Source of the DNA: Dyadobacter fermentans
GTDB lineage: Bacteria; Bacteroidota; Bacteroidia; Cytophagales; Spirosomataceae
Direction: 5' to 3'
Length of the DNA: 64,000 nucleotides
NCBI RefSeq assembly: GCF_019924045.1
Contig: NZ_JAHXBN010000025.1
Location: forward strand, 1-64,000
Shown here in pieces: positions 60,301 through 64,000 of the stretch. A program made the translations under genes and the position numbers. Under the pieces are notes generated by a model. The model was given only the letters and a program-made list of their open reading frames with translations. It was not told the DNA's origin and did not search any database. The stretch's first letter is position 1. Every line of letters begins with the position of its first letter.

Positions 60301-61625
60301 TCGTAGCGAACAAGCCCTTTGGAATAGGTCCCAAACCACAACCGGTCCTGCCTGTCGCGGTGCGCGGCAATGACGGCTCCGTCCGGCAGCTGGCCCGGCT
60401 GTGAAGAAGCGGCATAATGCTTTAATACCTCGCCGGATGCGGTCGTTTTGTAAATGCCGTCCCCATCGGTACCGATCCAGAGGTTGCCTTCTTTGTCGGC
60501 ACACATTCCGTAGTAGCGCAAATAGCTTTCGGCGCGGGAATCGATGGTTTTTTGTTCAAACTTCCTGAATTTCTCGGGTATGGCGCTGATCAGGTAGGTG
60601 CCCTCGCCATAAGTACCGAGCCACACATTGCGGTCCTTGTCAATATAAAGCGATTGCACCGAGCGCTGCGTGATGCCTTTGTTATCCTTGTCGCGCACTT
60701 GCTCGAAAACAAGCGCATCGGGTGACCGCACGGCCATTTGAGACAATGCCAGGCGGTAAACGCCGCCATCCTGCACGCCGATCAGCAGGTTCTGCTGCCG
60801 GTCCTCGACCAGCGAAAGATAGATGTCGCTGTGATGAAATGTGTTGATATGCAAATCATAAAACCGGTTCTCAGCTCTTTTGAAGAGGATCAGGCCCCTT
60901 GAAGACGCGATCCACACATTGCGCAAATGGTCTTCGTAAATGGCATTGATCCGCGACCCCGGCACATTACCGGTATCCACCCCGGCCTTCACGAGCCTGC
61001 CGGAAGCATTGAATTTCCACACCTCGATCCCGCTGTCACGGGAGCCGAGCCAGATCATCCCCTGCGAATCCTCGAACACATTCAGGATCGAATTCGTGAA
61101 AAGCCCGGGCAGCGTTTGCTGGTTATGGTGTGTAAACTGATGGTTTTGGGTATTGAATGAGGCAAACCCGGAGCCATTCAGAGCAAGCCAGAGTCGGTCG
61201 CCCTGGCCCTGGCTGATATCGCTCACATCGTTTCCGACACCGCTTGCGTTTTGAAATGGCTTGTACCGGTTGAAACGCTGGCTGGCCGGTACAAACTCGG
61301 CGATTCCGTCGCGGGAGGAGACCCAAATGGTGCCGTTTTTGTCCCGAACAATAGATTTGACATAATTTCCCGGCAAGCTATGCGGGTCGTTGCGGTCGTA
61401 TTTGAAATTTTTAAATGCAGTACCGTCGAACCGGCTCACGCCATCGCCCGTGGCAAACCACATCAGGCCGTCGTTATCCTGCGCAATGCTGTTCACCACG
61501 CCAAACGACAAGCCCTCCCGGATCGAGTAGCGAAGCACCCGCCCAGCGGCATTGTCCGCGGCATACGCTGCCAGGGCTGCGCAGCATAGGCTAAGGGTTA
61601 GTAAATTTGAAAATATGCGTTTCAT
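57399..61625 (-). CDS. Hybrid two-component system sensor-regulator (HTCS) of the GH30 locus
   Basis: A 1408-residue sensor-regulator. Order: signal peptide (1-21, ending AYAAD), about a dozen two-component-regulator propeller repeats (recurring LWIGTYGGGLNYL-type blades, about 25-700), Y_Y_Y domain (about 710-780), membrane helix (about 800-820), HisKA with His859 in SHEFRTPL, HATPase, receiver with Asp1189 in ISDVMMGG, and an AraC HTH (about 1300-1395). It presumably senses the oligosaccharide product of the GH30 enzyme and activates susC. The linker inside HisKA (Ala/Thr-rich, about 875-900) is longer than in the two other HTCS proteins here. The ATG at 61625 gives a clean signal peptide; 61652 is an alternative. 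Confidence 0.93.
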   Translation of the reverse strand: MKRIFSNLLTLSLCCAALAAYAADNAAGRVLRYSIREGLSFGVVNSIAQDNDGLMWFATGDGVSRFDGTAFKNFKYDRNDPHSLPGNYVKSIVRDKNGTIWVSSRDGIAEFVPASQRFNRYKPFQNASGVGNDVSDISQGQGDRLWLALNGSGFASFNTQNHQFTHHNQQTLPGLFTNSILNVFEDSQGMIWLGSRDSGIEVWKFNASGRLVKAGVDTGNVPGSRINAIYEDHLRNVWIASSRGLILFKRAENRFYDLHINTFHHSDIYLSLVEDRQQNLLIGVQDGGVYRLALSQMAVRSPDALVFEQVRDKDNKGITQRSVQSLYIDKDRNVWLGTYGEGTYLISAIPEKFRKFEQKTIDSRAESYLRYYGMCADKEGNLWIGTDGDGIYKTTASGEVLKHYAASSQPGQLPDGAVIAAHRDRQDRLWFGTYSKGLVRYDPGTDSFKRYAADPSDLHSLGKNDVRVIYQDRRRNIWVGTNGGGLSLLDERTGKFRNFIPANSSINANDVRAITEDKYGNLWIGTYGGGLNYLNTRTMQFVPWFNAAGKEPYLSNRIVFSLYMDGLDRLWIGSEGNGLLLFDTRAKNVRFFDEKRGLASNVINAIQPESLDKVWISTNKGLSRIDLKIGSIENFDTSHGLQGGQFNPGSALLNAKSGLMSFGGTEGWNLFDPKQVRASHYQPKVMISGIRIFGKDKENEAISLFEYLGKQRRFSIKPDQPVFSIDYTALNYAYPELTRYAYMLEGLDKDWNYVENERSATYRYLPSGNYEFKVKVANQDGIWFEDYASLPIRVMPPWYYSWWAYLLYILTIGLVLYYYQQYKLGQEKMKYDVQLAQMETRQQRELNEKKLSFFTNVSHEFRTPLTLIINPIREMMQGANETLAASAGTVETTAPTVSSAATANMHIIYRNAKRLLSLVDQLLLFRKADQQTDQLKPAAHNFQQLVTEVFQCFLHQAEQKHIHYELTLPETELEVVCDWEKTEIAIFNLISNALKFTPEHGTVHVQVVDLAEQVEIVVSDTGPGIPADAGEDIFKVFHQYADRRFTAKGGFGIGLYLAKTFVENHFGQLRYESELNNGTTFHVVLWKAHPDLVSYARGSETRGSVLLEELSEGVMPVKAPAFPDWQSELLDMKEPSTESHTMLVVDDDPEIRQYLGSIFSGKYKMFDAGSGEEGLELVRKHLPDIVISDVMMGGTSGIELCRQMKLDMALSHIPVILLTASTSQDVRLKGIEGGADDYISKPFDKDILVARVASILRNRNDLQRYFYNEITLQTSDFKISVEYKEFLTECIRIVENHITDSGFNVKVLAAEIGMSHSTLYNRIKSISGQSASSFVRFIRLRKAAQLLITTDITISETAFSVGINDIRYFREHFQKLFGMKPSDYVKKFRKPFHERSTIDKDLFRKKSV

Positions 61626-61727
61626 CACCCGCATAACCCGCTTTTCTGACATATTTCCGAACGAAGTGGTTCTTACCCGCCCCGTTTTTCACAGGCGGAA
61701 CTTCAAATATAACAGAATCGGCGCCGA

Positions 61728-64000
61728 CTATTTAAAGGATATCTTCAACTTCTGTATGGCTTGGTTCCTGAAAAATGCCACTTCTCCCTCGCCCATCCAG
61801 TTGATCTCCTGAAAAACATCTATCAGCTCCATCACATTGGCGATATCCCGGTGGTTCAGTACGCGGATCACATCGCCAGGTTTCATGCCTGCACGGGCCA
61901 GAATGCTGTTTTCCGGTGCTGCTTCCACTACCACACCCTTCTCATCCGGTAACCCATATGCCGAGCGGTCGCCCAGGCCGCTGACATTCCGCAGCTTACC
62001 GCCCAGCCATGCCGTTTCGGACGCGGTCTTGCCATCGGCCACATTTTTGATCACCGGCAACGGAACCTTGGCCGCCTGGCTTTTCAGCTCGGGCGAAACG
62101 ACGCCAAACTGGTCCATCGGAAAATTTACAAACCCGATTTTCAATGCCGGGCTGCCCGGTTTCACCCGGTAATCGCCTCGGGCGGCGTCTTCAAACATCG
62201 GGTCGCCCGCCACGCTATGCGCATCGGTACCATTCTGACGGGCCTTTTCCAGCGCCTGCCGATCGGGAAAAAGGTTATAGTCGACTTCCTTACCCCATTC
62301 ATTCACCCGGATAGGCGCGTAAGGCTTGGTCACGATGTTTTTCCTGAACACATCCCCGCTGCGGGCAAACCATACGTGCGGATGGAAGGAGTTGTTGACC
62401 ATGATATTGTTCTCAACCACCCGATGAAAACCTTCGCGCAGTTTCAAACCGCCATTCAGACATAAGTTATTGTAAATGTGACAATTGGAACTTCCGTCAT
62501 CGAGGTCGATATCCCAGCCATGATCACAGCGAAAACGGTTGTTGCGGATAATGATCGTCTTGCCGGCGTCGAGCAGGGTCAGCTCGGGATGGGCCGCCGC
62601 AAGGCTGTCCATCCTTTCGCGGACAGGATGCCAGAACCGGTCGCGACCCCAGGAATTAAACGACCCGTGATCGCCGGTTTCGAGCACGGTATCAAATACA
62701 TCGTTGAATTCGATCACATGCCCGCCCCACGTGCCTTCACTCACATTAATGCCCGCCCGCGGGATGTTGTAAATCGTATTGTGGCTCACGGTAATCTCCA
62801 TACTCATCGAAATCTCCACTCCGGCAATCTGCTTCTCCACGCGGCCCAGGCCGTGCATCAGGTTGTCGTAAACCCTGCATTGCGCCGGGTAATTGTTGGT
62901 TTTCGGGCCGGGCGTTTTGTCCATCCGGTCGTAAGCCACCGATTGGTTGTACTCAAAACTCGGCGAACGCACCGCCGCAGGATCACCCACAAAGCAAACC
63001 GCACTCGCACCGGTTTCGTCGAAATGACAGCCCGACACTTCACCGCCCCGGTTATAATTGCTGAAAAACACGCCATTACCGCCCGTCGCATTGAAATGGC
63101 ATTTCCGGATGGCGCAGTTTTCAGTGCCTTCCAGCAACACCGCTCCACCGCGATAAATGGCCCAGTCGCTGCGGAGCAGCGGTTCTTTGGTTTCCATGAA
63201 AGTGCGGAGGGTATGCGTCAATTCGAGCCCCTCGATATGGATGTTCCGCACCGGCTTTTCCGCCGAACCCCGGAATTCGAACAAATGTCTTATCTGCGGT
63301 GTGAGCACCACGGGCGCGTCCGGCGCGTATGCGTAAAGCGTGCGCGACGCTGCGTCATAATACCATTCGCCGGGTGCATCGAGCTCTTCCAACAGGTTTT
63401 CGATGAACCGGTATTTATCGTGCATGCCCATCTGGCGGTTGTTCTGATAACCTCCTTCGAGCGCGAGGGTGGTGTCGCTGCTTTTGCCCGTCACGCGGTA
63501 ATGGTAATCGCCCCATTCGTGCTTATGCATCGCATGAATGAATGCACCCTCCGGCTTCTTCCAGGATCTGATTTTGGCTGCGGATAATACATCCGCCGAA
63601 TACCCGCCGAAATGGCTCGCCGCCGGGTCGAAATTCGGGTAGCGCGCCATATGCAGCTTTTTCTTACCGATAAAGAGCTGGTCGAAAATGTAGTCACCAT
63701 GAATCGTCGCCTTCTTCACATTCCCTGCATATTCCAACCATTTAACCGCAACTGCTGCCGCTCCGCTGATGGTTACTTTCTCGCCAGGATAGGACTTGAA
63801 GGTAAGCGTCTGCCCTTCGCTGCGGGAATCCTCCGGCCCGAGAACCAAAGGACTGGGAAGCACGTAAGTACCCCTTCTCAGAAATACGGTAACCGCCCCT
63901 CTCACTCCGCGTGCTTGATTACGCGCTGCTTCAAGCGTTGCCAGCGGCTTCTCCCGCGACCCGGGGTTTCGATCGTTACCATCCGGCGCCACGTAAATGT
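61728..64000 (-). CDS. Beta-helix protein with C-terminal PDZ domain, 5' end beyond the window
   Basis: At least 757 residues are visible; the reading frame is open through the window edge as I-Y-V-A-P-D-G, so the true start and any signal peptide lie outside. The N-terminal part begins with the YVAPDGND...PLATLEAA motif of secreted right-handed beta-helix proteins, followed by long parallel beta-helix repeats with many Asn/Gly turns (about 230-560). The last 75 residues form a PDZ-like domain (VEAAPENSILARAGMKPGD, VIRVLN). Related beta-helix folds include polysaccharide lyases and glycosidases, but no catalytic residues can be assigned. It lies 102 bp upstream of the GH30-locus HTCS on the same strand. 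Confidence 0.82.
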   Translation of the reverse strand, partial: IYVAPDGNDRNPGSREKPLATLEAARNQARGVRGAVTVFLRRGTYVLPSPLVLGPEDSRSEGQTLTFKSYPGEKVTISGAAAVAVKWLEYAGNVKKATIHGDYIFDQLFIGKKKLHMARYPNFDPAASHFGGYSADVLSAAKIRSWKKPEGAFIHAMHKHEWGDYHYRVTGKSSDTTLALEGGYQNNRQMGMHDKYRFIENLLEELDAPGEWYYDAASRTLYAYAPDAPVVLTPQIRHLFEFRGSAEKPVRNIHIEGLELTHTLRTFMETKEPLLRSDWAIYRGGAVLLEGTENCAIRKCHFNATGGNGVFFSNYNRGGEVSGCHFDETGASAVCFVGDPAAVRSPSFEYNQSVAYDRMDKTPGPKTNNYPAQCRVYDNLMHGLGRVEKQIAGVEISMSMEITVSHNTIYNIPRAGINVSEGTWGGHVIEFNDVFDTVLETGDHGSFNSWGRDRFWHPVRERMDSLAAAHPELTLLDAGKTIIIRNNRFRCDHGWDIDLDDGSSNCHIYNNLCLNGGLKLREGFHRVVENNIMVNNSFHPHVWFARSGDVFRKNIVTKPYAPIRVNEWGKEVDYNLFPDRQALEKARQNGTDAHSVAGDPMFEDAARGDYRVKPGSPALKIGFVNFPMDQFGVVSPELKSQAAKVPLPVIKNVADGKTASETAWLGGKLRNVSGLGDRSAYGLPDEKGVVVEAAPENSILARAGMKPGDVIRVLNHRDIANVMELIDVFQEINWMGEGEVAFFRNQAIQKLKISFK

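Overview
The window reads as chromosomal DNA of a Bacteroidota bacterium, most likely a Cytophagales member close to Dyadobacter. This is inferred from three SusC/SusD pairs, three hybrid two-component sensor-regulators, two proteins ending in type IX secretion sorting tails, FecR/ECF-sigma signalling, TAnnTTTG-type -7 boxes and moderately high GC. No rRNA, tRNA, CRISPR array, integrase or transposase was seen. The content is mostly carbohydrate foraging.

Layout. 1-3.7 kb: a small housekeeping block on the minus strand (alpha/beta hydrolase, DinB-like protein, Old Yellow Enzyme), with a divergent AraC regulator beside the OYE gene. 3.7-11.5 kb: a hybrid sensor (HTCS) divergent from a large T9SS-exported beta-helix protein. 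11.6-12.3 kb: a Nudix hydrolase. 12.5-24.1 kb: a compact fructan utilisation locus (sugar-porter MFS, PfkB fructokinase, SusC, SusD, GH32, then a hybrid sensor with a periplasmic sugar-binding domain, the architecture of the fructose sensor BT1754). 24.2-29.2 kb: a SusC/SusD pair with no enzyme beside it. 29.5-30.1 kb: a small secreted protein of unknown function.

30.2-36.7 kb: an L-fucose locus. A divergent AraC regulator faces a tightly packed operon of fuconate-dehydratase-type enolase, SDR dehydrogenase, mutarotase, FucP symporter and GH29 alpha-fucosidase. This is the non-phosphorylating fucose route, but only part of it is present. 36.8-45.9 kb: an ECF sigma / FecR / STN-TonB receptor signalling set, followed on the same strand by a PQQ-type sugar dehydrogenase-PKD-cytochrome c-CBM6 fusion and a Tat-exported sugar-isomerase-like protein. 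46.1-50.5 kb: a secreted DinB-like protein, a polytopic GT-C-like membrane protein and an FG-GAP T9SS protein. 50.6-61.6 kb: a GH30/SusD/SusC/HTCS locus, probably for a beta-1,6-linked glycan. 61.7-64 kb: a beta-helix protein with a C-terminal PDZ domain, cut by the window edge.

The least explained signals are the repeats. (i) Purine/pyrimidine-rich tracts form a huge inverted repeat at 46.9-47.15 kb, and a related tract is read in frame inside fecR. (ii) An element at 45.19-45.37 kb has two inward-facing copies of a nearly identical 15-mer, each capped by a small hairpin whose stem sequence differs while the pairing is kept. (iii) GC-rich palindromic repeats abut the stop codons of two genes. 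(iv) A 96-bp in-frame segment flanked by 9-bp direct repeats interrupts the signal-peptide region of the GH30-locus SusC.
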